64,000 nucleotides of DNA from Evansella caseinilytica (GTDB taxonomy: Bacteria > Bacillota > Bacilli > Bacillales > Salisediminibacteriaceae): positions 1-64,000 of the forward strand of contig NZ_FNPI01000021.1 in the NCBI RefSeq assembly GCF_900107275.1. Direction: 5' to 3'. Under the pieces are notes generated by a model that was given only the letters and a program-made list of their open reading frames with translations, was not told the DNA's origin and did no database searches. The position numbers and the translations under genes are program-made. Positions 41,853 to 49,768 of this stretch are shown one piece after another (position 1 is the first letter of the stretch; each line of letters starts with the position of its first letter).

Positions 41853-42122
41853 ATGAGGAAAGTATTGACGGTTTGCGGTTTAGGGCAGGGGACAAGCTTG
41901 ATTTTAAAAATGAATGTGGAACAGGTGTTGAGCGAAAAAGGGATGCTGGCAGAGGTGGAACATATGGATGTTTCGTCGGCATCAAGCATGAGTGCAGATT
42001 ATATCATCACAAGCAAGGAACTGGCGGAGAGTTTGGCAGGACACAAGGCAAAAGTCATTATCGTCAACAACTATTTTGATATCGAGGAGATTAAGCAGGC
42101 TGTGGAAGGACTCATGGCGTGA
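41853..42122 (+). CDS. PTS EIIB component (UlaB/GatB type)
   Basis: 89 residues. The phosphocysteine loop is 'KVLTVCGLGQGTSLILKMNVEQVL' with Cys8, as in ascorbate (UlaB) and galactitol EIIB. 'AEVEHMDVSSASSMSADYIITSKELAESL' and 'IIVNNYFDIEEIKQAVEGL' complete the small Rossmann-like fold. The ATG follows the EIIA stop codon directly. It transfers phosphate to the sugar bound in the UlaA-like EIIC. Confidence 0.93.
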   Translation: MRKVLTVCGLGQGTSLILKMNVEQVLSEKGMLAEVEHMDVSSASSMSADYIITSKELAESLAGHKAKVIIVNNYFDIEEIKQAVEGLMA

Positions 42123-42209
42123 GCGAATGAAGAAACGAAGGGAACGGTCATATCGGACACGGTACAAATCATCTGATGATGAAAGCTCTTGAAAAGGAGG
42201 AAGTGTGAA

Positions 42210-43505
42210 ATGGAAGTGATTTACTGGCTGGCGGATAATGTATTTGGAACACCGGCGATTTTACTCGGTTTCATTGTTTTAGCGGGTCTGTTGCTGCAAA
42301 AGAAAACGGCAAGTCAACGAATCAGCGGGACGTTTAAGGCAATTATCGGCTTTTTAATTATCAGTGTAGGTGCAGACATAATCGTCAGCGCTTTAGTCGT
42401 CTTTGAGCCGCTGTGGAAAGAAGTGTTTAATCTGTCGGAAGAACCTCTCGGGGACTTTATGGGGCAGAATGTCTTTAATGCCGAATATGGAAGCGCGGTT
42501 ACTTTGGCGATGACTCTAGGTTTCCTGATCAATGTGTTGCTGGCAAGATTTACGAGATTTAAGTACATCTATTTGACAGGGCATATGATGTTTTGGACGA
42601 CAACGATTTTTGCGGGTATCGCCGTTCATGCCGCTGGAAATGTCTCTTCTGGCAGGCTCGTTATTTTTCTGGCGCTGATCATGGGAATTTACTGGACGCT
42701 TCAGCCCGCGTTGACACAGCCTTTCATGAGAAAAATTGTCGGGAATGACGCCATCGCGCTAGGACATACTTCCGCATCCGTTGCTCTTTTAGCGGCGTTG
42801 GCGGGAAAAGTGGCAGGAAATCAAGAAAATGATGCTGAAAAAATTAAGCTGCCTAAGGGCCTGGAATTTTTGCGGGACTCGAATGTCATTACTGCTTTAA
42901 CGATGGGACTGCTGTTTTTGATTGGTGCGATCATCATTTCGTTAAAAGACACACCGGGAGCCCAGGAATTGGTGGCAAGTGCCGGCAGTCAACATTTTAT
43001 TGTATATACAATCATTCAGTCGTTTACCTTCACAGCCGGCATCGCAGTCGTGTTGATGGGGGTGCGGATGTTCATCGGTGAGATGGTACCGGCATTTAAG
43101 GGGATTGCCACCAAGCTTGTTCCGGGAGCAAGGCCGGCCTTGGATTGCCCGGTCGTGTTTCCGTACGCGCCGAACGCGGTCATTCTCGGCTTCTTAGGCT
43201 CGTTTGCTGGAGCGCTCGTTTGGCTCGTCATTCTCGGTAATACCGTTGGCTATATTTTTGTTCCGACGATGATCGTGCTGTTTTTCCATTCTGCAACGGC
43301 AGGTGTATTCGGAAATGTAACCGGTGGTGTTCGCGGGGCGCTGATCGGCGGCTTCATTACGTCGACAGTCGTTGCCTGGGGACAGTTTGTCACTGTGAAG
43401 CTGCTTCTTTCGGATACGATTCCGGATACAGCCATGTGGGCGGCTGATTCGGACATGTTTATTATCGGCCCGGTGATCCGGCTGCTGGCGAAATTATTTT
43501 TGTAA
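42210..43505 (+). CDS. PTS EIIC permease, UlaA/SgaT (ascorbate) family
   Basis: 431 residues, about 11-12 hydrophobic helices. Family marks: 'VFGTPAILLGFIVLAGLLLQKKTASQRISGTFKAIIGFLIISVGADIIVSAL', 'GQNVFNAEYGSAVTLAMTLGFLINVLLARFTRFKYIYLTGHMMFW', 'GEMVPAFKGIATKLVPGARPALDCPVVFPYAPNAVILGFLGSFAGA' and 'VLFFHSATAGVFGNVTGGVRGALIGGF'. These are the AG family of EIIC proteins, whose only well-known substrate is ascorbate. The start at 42210 has AAGGAGG 9 nt upstream. The neighbouring genes are not those of the ula pathway (no UlaG, UlaD or UlaF), so the substrate is probably a different sugar acid. Confidence 0.92.
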   Translation: MEVIYWLADNVFGTPAILLGFIVLAGLLLQKKTASQRISGTFKAIIGFLIISVGADIIVSALVVFEPLWKEVFNLSEEPLGDFMGQNVFNAEYGSAVTLAMTLGFLINVLLARFTRFKYIYLTGHMMFWTTTIFAGIAVHAAGNVSSGRLVIFLALIMGIYWTLQPALTQPFMRKIVGNDAIALGHTSASVALLAALAGKVAGNQENDAEKIKLPKGLEFLRDSNVITALTMGLLFLIGAIIISLKDTPGAQELVASAGSQHFIVYTIIQSFTFTAGIAVVLMGVRMFIGEMVPAFKGIATKLVPGARPALDCPVVFPYAPNAVILGFLGSFAGALVWLVILGNTVGYIFVPTMIVLFFHSATAGVFGNVTGGVRGALIGGFITSTVVAWGQFVTVKLLLSDTIPDTAMWAADSDMFIIGPVIRLLAKLFL

Positions 43506-43622
43506 CATAGGGGGCTGGATGTGGTTGTTCAAAAGCGCGCTGTTTCTTTTTTCAACAGCCACAGTGCAATTCCGGCTACTGCACAAAAGCCTTTGCATCT
43601 TTAACAGAGGAGAGATCAGAAA

Positions 43623-44615
43623 GTGAGCTATATCAGAACATATCAAGGAGACATTTCCCCGGAACAACTCGGATTTACGTATACCCACGAGCATCTTGTC
43701 TGCCGGCCGCCTTATTGGGTTCAAAAGGGGGAAGTGGACTTGCTTCTCGACGACAAGCAGAAAACGGCATTGGATGTGCTTGATTTTAAACGCCATGGCG
43801 GAAAAGCAATCGTCGACGCGACGGCAGTAGATTATGGGCGAGATGTATCGGCTGTGAAAGACATTTCAGAAAAAACGGGAGTGACCGTGATCGGTACTGC
43901 CGGATTCAATAAAAGCTTTTTATGGCATGCGCCGGTACCTCATCATTTAGTGAAGCTGATCGGAAACTATCCAACGTACTATCAATGGATTGACGAGAAG
44001 AGCGTGAATGCCCTTGCTGAATTTGTCATCCTTGAAGTCGAGGCGGGGATGGAAGGAACCGCTGTCAGAGGCGGACAGGTGAAATTCGGGACAGGCTACA
44101 ACCGAATCACCTCTTTGGAAGAAAAAACGCTACGGGCTGTGGCGCGGGCCCATCATGAAACGAAAGCGCCGCTTCACACACATACGGAGGCAGGAACGAT
44201 GGCGTTGGAACAGATCGAGCTGTTGAAAAAAGAAGGCGTTCCTCTGGAATATGTGAGCTTCGGGCATATGGACCGGAATTCGGACCCGTACTATCACGAG
44301 CAGATAGCAAAAACCGGCGCATTTCTTTCGTTTGACGGCATTTCAAAAATAAAATATGCGCCGGAATCTACAAGAATCGACTGTATTTTGGCATTAGTGC
44401 GTAAAGGCTATGAAAATCAAATTTTAGTCAGCGGCGATACCGCCCGGAAGTCCTATTACAGGCATTATGATTACGGGCTGGGATTGGAGAATATCATTGC
44501 CAAGTGGGTACCGCGCTTCATAGCTGAAGCTGATGGACGAGGATTTGACGGAGAGGCGCTGGTGCGGAAGTTTTTTGTGGAAAACCCAGCGAGGTGCCTG
44601 ATGTTTAAAAATTAA
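43623..44615 (+). CDS. Phosphotriesterase-family metallohydrolase, probably a phosphosugar lactonase
   Basis: 330 residues from a GTG with AGGAGAG 8 nt upstream. The PTE/PHP fold is clear: 'FTYTHEHLVCRPPYW' (first metal-binding HxH), 'ALDVLDFKRHGGKAIVDATAVDYGRD', 'VKFGTGYNRITSLEEKTLRAVARAHHETKAPLHTHTEAG' (with metal-binding His), 'VSFGHMDRNSDPYYHEQIAKTGAFLSFDG' and 'ILVSGDTARKSYYRHYDYG' (metal-binding Asp). The usual carboxylated lysine is probably the one in 'GGQVKFGTG'. Members next to UlaA-type PTS genes have been shown to be lactonases on phosphorylated aldonolactones (as in Mycoplasma synoviae MS0025). So hydrolysis of an imported sugar-acid lactone phosphate is the best guess, from context. 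Confidence 0.85.
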   Translation: MSYIRTYQGDISPEQLGFTYTHEHLVCRPPYWVQKGEVDLLLDDKQKTALDVLDFKRHGGKAIVDATAVDYGRDVSAVKDISEKTGVTVIGTAGFNKSFLWHAPVPHHLVKLIGNYPTYYQWIDEKSVNALAEFVILEVEAGMEGTAVRGGQVKFGTGYNRITSLEEKTLRAVARAHHETKAPLHTHTEAGTMALEQIELLKKEGVPLEYVSFGHMDRNSDPYYHEQIAKTGAFLSFDGISKIKYAPESTRIDCILALVRKGYENQILVSGDTARKSYYRHYDYGLGLENIIAKWVPRFIAEADGRGFDGEALVRKFFVENPARCLMFKN

Positions 44616-44656
44616 CGGTAACTTTTCTTAAAAGAAAGATAAAAATAAATTCTTTG

Positions 44657-44850
44657 GAAAGCTGTCTAGCTGCAGCGGTTATCGACTAGAAAACTTCCCT
44701 CCCCTCGTCTACGATAAGTTATCGTGCCATCGCGCGCGATGGCACTTGAGCGAAAGCTTCCCATCTTTCGACTCTCCTTTATCTCACTCGGGTCAGTCCA
44801 GTTTTTACGTCGATGGGCAAAGCGCTTCCGCTTTTCTTATAGGAGTGATG
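44657..44850 (+). repeat. Repeat D: Bacillaceae-type interspersed element
   Basis: AGCTGTCTAGCTGCAGCGG at the left and GGGCAAAGCGCTTCCGCTTT at the right match, from memory, the ends of an element common in Bacillaceae genomes (TCTAGCTCCAGCGCCTAG ... GCGCTTCCGCTTTTCTT). Inside are ACGATAAGTTATCGT (44711-44725) and a perfect 22-bp palindrome (44724-44745; half GTGCCATCGCG). It ends at the ribosome binding site of the next gene. Confidence 0.7.
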
Positions 44851-44853
44851 AAA

Positions 44854-45606
44854 ATGCAGTATCAATACCGGACTTCCAGTCAAATTAAGGAGGATATTGC
44901 CGGCTCCAAGGTCGCGATTCTCCCTGTTGGAGCAGTGGAGGCTCACGGACCGCATCTTCCACTGGGAACGGATAATGTATTAGCAGAACGGTTGGCCGGC
45001 AGACTGGCGGAACAGGTAGACGCGCTTGTTCTTCCGATTTTGCCTTACGGACAAGTATGGAGTTTGCGTCATTTTCCAGGCAGCATTACCATCCGTAATC
45101 AATCGCTGATTGACATCGTTGTTGATATTGGTAAAAGCCTTTATACTCAAGGAATTGAACTGTTTGTCATCGTCAACGGGCATTTAGGCAACGGCACAGC
45201 GTTAAAGGAAGCCGCCCGCGAGCTGTATGATGCGTGCCCGGAGCTGAAGGTCGTTTATCTTTTTTATCCCGGAATGCAGAAGGCGGCGAAAAAGGTAAGA
45301 GAAACCCCTGCGTTGCATGACGCCTATTTTCATGCTTGTGAACTGGAAACGTCGTTTATGCTGTACCTTGCTCCGGAATATGTGAATATGGCGCAGGCGA
45401 TTTGCGATATGCCGGATATTCCTGTGAGTGCCGATGCCACGCCGACTCCGTGGGAGGAATTCACTTCCACCGCTGTGCTTGGGGATGCGACGGCAGCCAA
45501 GGAAGAAAAAGGCGAGTTTATTATTAACATCTCCTTGAAAAATATGGTGCGAATCATTCGAGATGTACAAGAGCTTGTTCCAAAAGATAAAAACCGATCT
45601 TTTTGA
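44854..45606 (+). CDS. Creatininase-family amidohydrolase
   Basis: 250 residues from the ATG at 44854, 8 nt behind AGGAG; an earlier in-frame ATG reads through repeat D. Family marks: 'SKVAILPVGAVEAHGPHLPLGTDNVLAERLAGRLA' with the metal-binding Glu/His/Asp, 'YGQVWSLRHFPGSITIRNQSLIDIVVDIGKSLYTQGIELFVIVNGHLGNGTALKEAARELY' and 'DAYFHACELETSFMLYLAPEYVNMAQA' (HACELETS, metal Glu). This family opens cyclic amides or deformylates; it includes creatininase, FAPy deformylase and MftE. The last residues 'VPKDKNRSF' are encoded by a repeat B hairpin, so the C-terminus has been altered or fixed by the element. It belongs to the PTS operon; the substrate is unknown. Confidence 0.87.
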   Translation: MQYQYRTSSQIKEDIAGSKVAILPVGAVEAHGPHLPLGTDNVLAERLAGRLAEQVDALVLPILPYGQVWSLRHFPGSITIRNQSLIDIVVDIGKSLYTQGIELFVIVNGHLGNGTALKEAARELYDACPELKVVYLFYPGMQKAAKKVRETPALHDAYFHACELETSFMLYLAPEYVNMAQAICDMPDIPVSADATPTPWEEFTSTAVLGDATAAKEEKGEFIINISLKNMVRIIRDVQELVPKDKNRSF

Positions 45607-45766
45607 ACAAACACAAAAAGAGCGTGTTCAAAAAGGCAATGGTTCCGCTCGATGCGCCAACTATGAGAAAACCACTCATAGTTGGCTTAAAAAGAATGCA
45701 TCGGCTCCACTCATTGCACCGTGTTTGTTCCAAAAGATAAAAAACAATCTTTTGGAACAAACACTA
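45574..45766 (+). repeat. Repeat family B, copy B5 with a doubled end hairpin
   Basis: First an end hairpin, TTGTTCCAAAAGATAAAAAC...GATCTTTTTGAACAAACAC, that overlaps the creatininase 3' end. Then a complete element: GCGTGTTCAAAAAGGCAATG, CGCTCGATGCGCC, GAGAAAACCACTC, AAAGAATGCATCGGCTCCAC, and a second hairpin with GTTCC/GGAAC arms. GTTCCAAAAG with TTTTGGAAC shows a compensating change in both arms. Confidence 0.9.
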
Positions 45767-46034
45767 AAAAAAAAGCGAAAGTAATAATTTGCCAAAGTAG
45801 ATGCGGATTTTCCCCTTGCTTGGAAAACCAGCCGTGCAAGGGGGGGGATTCAGCGCTGGAAACCGCCGCCCGCCTATGTGAAAATAGTGTTTGAAAGCAC
45901 GTCGAAACAGGCGGTATTTTCGCACGATAAGAAAGTCAGGGAGGCGGCGGCACCGCTTGTTTCATCGTGATTGAACGGTAAAATAAAAACGAGCTTTTCG
46001 TACAACGGCTTTCATAAACTGGAGGAGTGACACG
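45767..46034. other. Spacer before the SIS gene
   Basis: About 270 bp, with CCTTGCTTGGAAAACCAGCC and GTGCAAGGGGGGG forming an imperfect hairpin near 45815-45848. No gene. It may hold a separate promoter for the SIS gene. Confidence 0.4.
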
Positions 46035-46763
46035 ATGATAAAAACGTATTTTGAAAAAATAAACGAGCTGCTGCAAGCGATCGAGAAGGAAGAGTTGTCT
46101 CGGATGAATGCGGCGGCGGAAAAAGTAGCCGAGACGTTGCAAAACAATGGGATTATTCATTTATTCGGCTGCGGTCATTCTCATCTGTTAACGGAAGAAG
46201 TATACTACCGGGCCGGGGGACTCGTTCCGGTTCATCCGATTTTTCACGAGCCGCTGATGCTGCATGAAGGAGCGGTTCGTTCATCCGATCTTGAAAGAAA
46301 AACCGGCTATGCCGAAGCATTCATGCGGGAGCAGGATATTAGAGCCGGGGATATCATGTTTGTTCTCTCCACATCGGGGAGAAATCCGGTACCGGTGGAT
46401 GCCGCCTTGATCGCCAAAGAAAAAGGGGCATTTGTTATCGGAATCACGTCGCTTTCATATTCACAAAGCCAGCCTTCCAGACATCCAAGCGGCAAGCATT
46501 TGTATGATGTGGTCGATTTAGCAATTGATAATCACGCCCCTGCAGGCGATGCGCTGCTCCAGCATGACAAGGTGGAGGTGAAATTTTCTCCAAGCTCCAC
46601 CGTCACGGGCGCCGCAATGATCAACGGCATTTTTGCCGGTGCGATTGCACTAATGGCCGATGCCGGATATCAGCCGCCTGTCTTTTTAAGCGGCAATCTG
46701 GAAGGCGCAGATGACCACAACCGGCGACTGATGGAACAGTATAAGAGCCGGATGAAATTATAG
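46035..46763 (+). CDS. SIS-domain protein (UPF0309 family, phosphosugar isomerase-like)
   Basis: 242 residues, one SIS domain plus a helical N-terminus. Marks: 'GIIHLFGCGHSHLLTEEVYYRAGGLVPVHPIFHEPLMLHEGAVRSSDLERKTGYAEAFM', 'AGDIMFVLSTSGRNPVPVDAALIAKEKGAFVIGITSLSYSQSQPSRHPSGKHLYDVVDLAIDNHAPAGDALL' and 'FSPSSTVTGAAMINGIFAGAIALM'. This subgroup is annotated UPF0309 in bacilli; related SIS enzymes isomerise or deaminate sugar phosphates or split MurNAc-6P. GGAGGAG lies 8 nt before the ATG. It is the last gene of the PTS group and its stop codon runs into a repeat B hairpin, which can end the transcript. Confidence 0.88.
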   Translation: MIKTYFEKINELLQAIEKEELSRMNAAAEKVAETLQNNGIIHLFGCGHSHLLTEEVYYRAGGLVPVHPIFHEPLMLHEGAVRSSDLERKTGYAEAFMREQDIRAGDIMFVLSTSGRNPVPVDAALIAKEKGAFVIGITSLSYSQSQPSRHPSGKHLYDVVDLAIDNHAPAGDALLQHDKVEVKFSPSSTVTGAAMINGIFAGAIALMADAGYQPPVFLSGNLEGADDHNRRLMEQYKSRMKL

Positions 46764-46848
46764 TGTTTGTTCAAAAAGATCACTCTTGATCTTTTTGAAC
46801 AAACACGATGCAATGAGCGGAACCAATGCCTTTTTGAACACGCTCTTA
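46763..46848 (-). repeat. Repeat family B, copy B6 (minimal form), likely terminator
   Basis: GTGTTTGTTCAAAAAGATCA pairs with TGATCTTTTTGAACAAACAC nearly perfectly right at the SIS stop codon, followed by GCAATGAGCGGAACCAATGC and the end CTTTTTGAACACGCTC. Most of the central module is missing. Confidence 0.85.
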
Positions 46849-46852
46849 TCGT

Positions 46853-46920
46853 AGATGTGCAAAAAGTCCGGGAAACAATGCCTGCGAATCTCTTCATGCA
46901 CCAGTCACCGTCGGCAGCCG
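46853..46920 (+). repeat. Repeat family A, truncated copy A6
   Basis: GATGTGCAAAAAGTCCGGGA, AACAATGCCTGCGAATCTCT, then sequence unlike the family. Only the left third of the element remains, 4 bp after B6. Confidence 0.75.
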
Positions 46921-46937
46921 ATCATTTATGAAAAAAA

Positions 46938-47501
46938 TTAAGACGCAAAGCAGCCGTTTTTTCTACTGCATTCAACGATATTTCCATAGGAATCAGTTTG
47001 AATGTCACAGCAATCGTCCAATGCTGACTTCAGCTTTCGCTTCGTCCGCTGAATCCTTGTTTTCGATCCTGACTCGGACAATTGCAGGTGGACGGATATT
47101 TGCCGGTGCTTCCATCCCGACTCGACATGAAGCAAAAAGGGCAGCCGGTATTTTTCCGGCATGTTCTTAAGCTGGTGCATTAAATAAGCGCCGCATTCTT
47201 TGTTGAAATTGTCCATTCCTGTCTCCATGTTCGTCATCCTTGTTTTTTCAATCGCCTGCTCCGAAACCACCTCGGTTTTTCGTTTGCGGTAATAATCAGT
47301 CAACAGATTTCTCGCAATCTGAAAAAGCCATGCCCGGGGTTGCTTTACATTGGACAATTGCGTTGCGTTTCGGAGTACCTTTTCCCATAAATCGTGAAAA
47401 AGATCCTCTGCATCCTCTGTGTTCGCGATCCGTTTTTTGAAAAAAAACTTTAATTCGTCTCCAAACAACTGAAAAAATTCCTCAATCATTGCCGAACTCA
47501 T
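46938..47501 (-). CDS. sigZ: ECF sigma factor of the SigZ family
   Basis: 187 residues. Region 2 is 'LKFFFKKRIANTEDAEDLFHDLWEKVLRNATQLSNVKQPRAWLFQIARNLLTDYYRKRK' (about 17-75), region 4 is 'LKNMPEKYRLPFLLHVESGWKHRQISVHLQLSESGSKTRIQRTKRKLKSAL' (about 115-165). The C-terminal tail 'DDCCDIQTDSYGNIVECSRKNGC' with four cysteines is typical of SigZ-family proteins and might bind a metal or metalloid. No anti-sigma gene is nearby. It is divergent from arsM, with 187 bp between the starts, which suggests a shared control region. RBS AGGTGG lies 7 nt before the ATG. Confidence 0.88.
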   Translation of the reverse strand: MSSAMIEEFFQLFGDELKFFFKKRIANTEDAEDLFHDLWEKVLRNATQLSNVKQPRAWLFQIARNLLTDYYRKRKTEVVSEQAIEKTRMTNMETGMDNFNKECGAYLMHQLKNMPEKYRLPFLLHVESGWKHRQISVHLQLSESGSKTRIQRTKRKLKSALDDCCDIQTDSYGNIVECSRKNGCFAS

Positions 47502-47688
47502 CTTTCCACCACCTGATCATTATATAATTATACACTTATATTTTAATTGGTCTCTGGTCGATTTCGCAAGGGCTGGCTGAATGGCGGTCTCCACAAATGT
47601 AATGTACTATCACCGAGCAAAAAAAATGCGACCATTTTTCCTCTTCTGCGTCTTCTTTGTTGCAAGGCAAATAAAGGAGGAGAATGCT
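47502..47688. promoter_or_regulatory. Divergent promoter region of sigZ and arsM
   Basis: Shared 187-bp intergenic region. A TATAAT-containing AT-rich block (47520-47545) faces sigZ. No ArsR-type inverted repeat was recognised, and no ECF-type -35 (AAC) could be assigned with confidence. Confidence 0.45.
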
Positions 47689-48465
47689 GTGAAAAATGAA
47701 CTGCAACGAAAAATGGTGAGAGAACGATACGGAGAAATCGCCCTCACGTCGGGCAAGTGCTGCAAAAGTCATGAGAAGGAAGCGGGTGACACAAAAGACC
47801 TTTCCTTGACAATGGGCTACAGTGAGGAGGAGTTAAGAGCTGCCCCGGATGGTGCAAATCTCGGACTTGGTTGCGGAAACCCTACGGCGATCGCACAGCT
47901 GAAAGCAGGAGAGACGGTTTTGGATCTTGGCAGCGGCGCTGGATTTGACGCCTTCTTGGCCAGAAATCAAGTGGGAGCTGCAGGTTTAGTGATCGGTGTC
48001 GATATGACTTCGGAAATGATTGAAAAGGCAAGAAGCAACGCGGAAAAGCAAGGATACAGCAACGTGGAGTTCCGCCTTGGCGAAATAGAAAATCTCCCTG
48101 TAGCGGATGCTGCTGTCGATGTGATTATTTCCAATTGTGTTATTAATTTGTCGCCGGAAAAAGACAAGGTTTTTCGTGAAGCTTTTCGCGTGTTAAAGCC
48201 GGGTGGCCGCTTTCATATTTCCGATATCGTCCGTCTGGCTGGAGAGCCGACAGAGAATGGTCACAAGGATCCGAAAATATGCAACTGCATTGTCGGTGCA
48301 GAAAGGGTTGACCGGCTGGAGCGACTTTTGGATGATGCAGGGTTCGAAAATATTCGGATTAAAAAGACGGAAACGAGCGATAATTTACTGAAGGCATGGG
48401 AAAATAGCGATCTGCCGCTGGAGCACGTTGTATCAGCGGTGATGGAAGGTAGAAAACCAGTGTAA
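47689..48465 (+). CDS. arsM: Arsenite S-adenosylmethionine methyltransferase
   Basis: Methylates arsenite to mono- to tri-methylated arsenicals, a detoxification step. 258 residues from a GTG, 8 nt behind AGGAGG. SAM-binding motif 'GETVLDLGSGAGFDAFLARNQVG', 'VIGVDMTSEMIEKARSNAEKQGYSNVEFRLGEIENLPVADAAVDVIISNCVINLSP', 'EAFRVLKPGGRFHISDIV'. The three conserved As(III)-binding cysteines are present: Cys62 ('GLGCGNP'), Cys150 ('SNCVINLS') and Cys198/Cys200 ('KICNCIVGAE'), plus an N-terminal Cys pair at 24-25. No ars efflux or reductase gene is nearby. It is divergent from sigZ. Confidence 0.93.
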   Translation: MKNELQRKMVRERYGEIALTSGKCCKSHEKEAGDTKDLSLTMGYSEEELRAAPDGANLGLGCGNPTAIAQLKAGETVLDLGSGAGFDAFLARNQVGAAGLVIGVDMTSEMIEKARSNAEKQGYSNVEFRLGEIENLPVADAAVDVIISNCVINLSPEKDKVFREAFRVLKPGGRFHISDIVRLAGEPTENGHKDPKICNCIVGAERVDRLERLLDDAGFENIRIKKTETSDNLLKAWENSDLPLEHVVSAVMEGRKPV

Positions 48466-49078
48466 CCACGGGAAATGGATATTCACTGCTTCATATGTAC
48501 GGCGGGCAGTTCCCGGTCACTGTTGAGGACAGACGGAGGCAGTCCGGGAGCTACTATTGTTTGGAGGATCGGAAGTCTCCTTGCACAATCTTTATGTACC
48601 GTCTGAAGCGGGAAGGGGACCTTTCACTATTATTTTTCAATAGACAGCGCTTTATCAAAGCAGTCGTGTGGTTATTTATTTGTATCGATGGATTTTTTGA
48701 TAATGAAAACCAGGCTTTGGCGTCAGCTACTGTTGCTCGGTCAGTTGTCAATGCTTGGAAATTTAACCCCTTCTACACTTTTGAAAACGTTGGAATCGGG
48801 CTGGAAGGAAGAAGGAATTGGGTCGTAGTGTCCCGAAAGAGTCGGAATCGGGATGCAAGAGAAGAACTCAAATGATGAACTGTTCCGATCACCTTAGCGG
48901 TATAAAATTGCATTAATACCTTGAGTAAAGTGTACTTACCCACTTTATTTGACAAACCCTTAATACCAAATTTAAAGCTAGCTCAGGGGCTATGCTTTTG
49001 CCAGCCTGTTTGGACGAGGCAATCTCCCCTCCAGTTTGCCTCGTCATCACATTGCTTTTAAAACTTTTTTATTTATAG
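48466..49078. other. Intergenic region, no supported gene
   Basis: About 610 bp. A 126-codon plus-strand frame (48495-48875) and a 60-codon minus frame (48773-48955) have no ribosome binding site, signal or recognisable domain. Either could be part of a decayed mobile element. Confidence 0.35.
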
Positions 49079-49408
49079 CCCAATTCCACCTAAATGCTGC
49101 ACACGTCCTATGGGCAACGGCGGAATGTCACCATCCTCCAATTCCGCCTAAAAACCGCTCACGTCCTGTGAGCAACGGCGGAATGTCACCATCCTGGTTC
49201 CGAGAAAACCACTCCTAGCTGACTGGAAAAGAATGCATCGGCTCCACTCCATTGTCTCTTCCTCTGCCAGTATTGCTCTTGCGTCTATCCAAGTGCCATC
49301 GCGCGCGATGACACGATGAGACAACTCGCAGCGTCTCAGTGAAGTACAGCTCGTTGCTTCGTGCTTGTACAAAAAGATAAAAAACGATCTTTTTGAACAA
49401 ACACTTAT
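49079..49408 (+). repeat. Repeat family B, copy B7 (long form, left end missing)
   Basis: Contains AACGGCGGAATGTCACCATC twice, CGAGAAAACCACTC, AAAGAATGCATCGGCTCCAC, TTGTCTCTTCCTCTGCCAGT, the palindromic AAGTGCCATCGCGCGCGATG, CGCAGCGTCTCAGTGAAG and the hairpin ACAAAAAGATAAAAAACGAT...CTTTTTGAACAAACAC. The left GTTCAAAAAGGCAATG end is absent. Confidence 0.85.
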
Positions 49409-49409
49409 A

Positions 49410-49560
49410 GAGGATGTTCAAAAAGTCCGGGAAACAGCTCCTGCGAATCTCATCATTGGCTTGTCTCTGTGCTGCTCGCGTACGTTTCCTTGTAGTACGC
49501 TCCTCTGCAGAAGCCTGTCGCACATCGACCTTCTTGCTGCTGTGGTGTCCGCCTTTTTAT
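49410..49560 (+). repeat. Repeat family A, copy A7
   Basis: GAGGATGTTCAAAAAGTCCG, GGAAACAGCTCCTGCGAATC, TGTCTCTGTGCTGCTCGCGT, CACATCGACCTTCTTGCTGC and GTGTCCGCCTTTTTATACGG. It directly follows B7, 1 bp away. Confidence 0.85.
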
Positions 49561-49768
49561 ACGGAAACTAAGAGATTTCCCATAGTTTCATTCATTGTGG
49601 TGTCTGTAAAGACATGGTAGTTTTGAACACACACTAATAGTTCCTTTTAGAAGAAAATTAGTACCAGATAATAATAAGTGCTAAAATAAAATTAAACAAA
49701 ACAAAGGCTAAGAAATCCGGACAGACCAGATTTGCGACGTACTGTCCTATCCAACTGGAGGGAGAAAG
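49561..49768. other. plsC upstream region
   Basis: About 210 bp, AT-rich, ending in the plsC ribosome binding site TGGAGGGAG. A single repeat-type end AGTTTTGAACACACAC lies at 49618. Confidence 0.4.

Noticed and set aside
48495-48875. 126-codon plus-strand open frame after arsM
   Set aside because: No ribosome binding site before its ATG, no hydrophobic or domain pattern, odd composition, and an overlapping minus-strand frame of equal quality.
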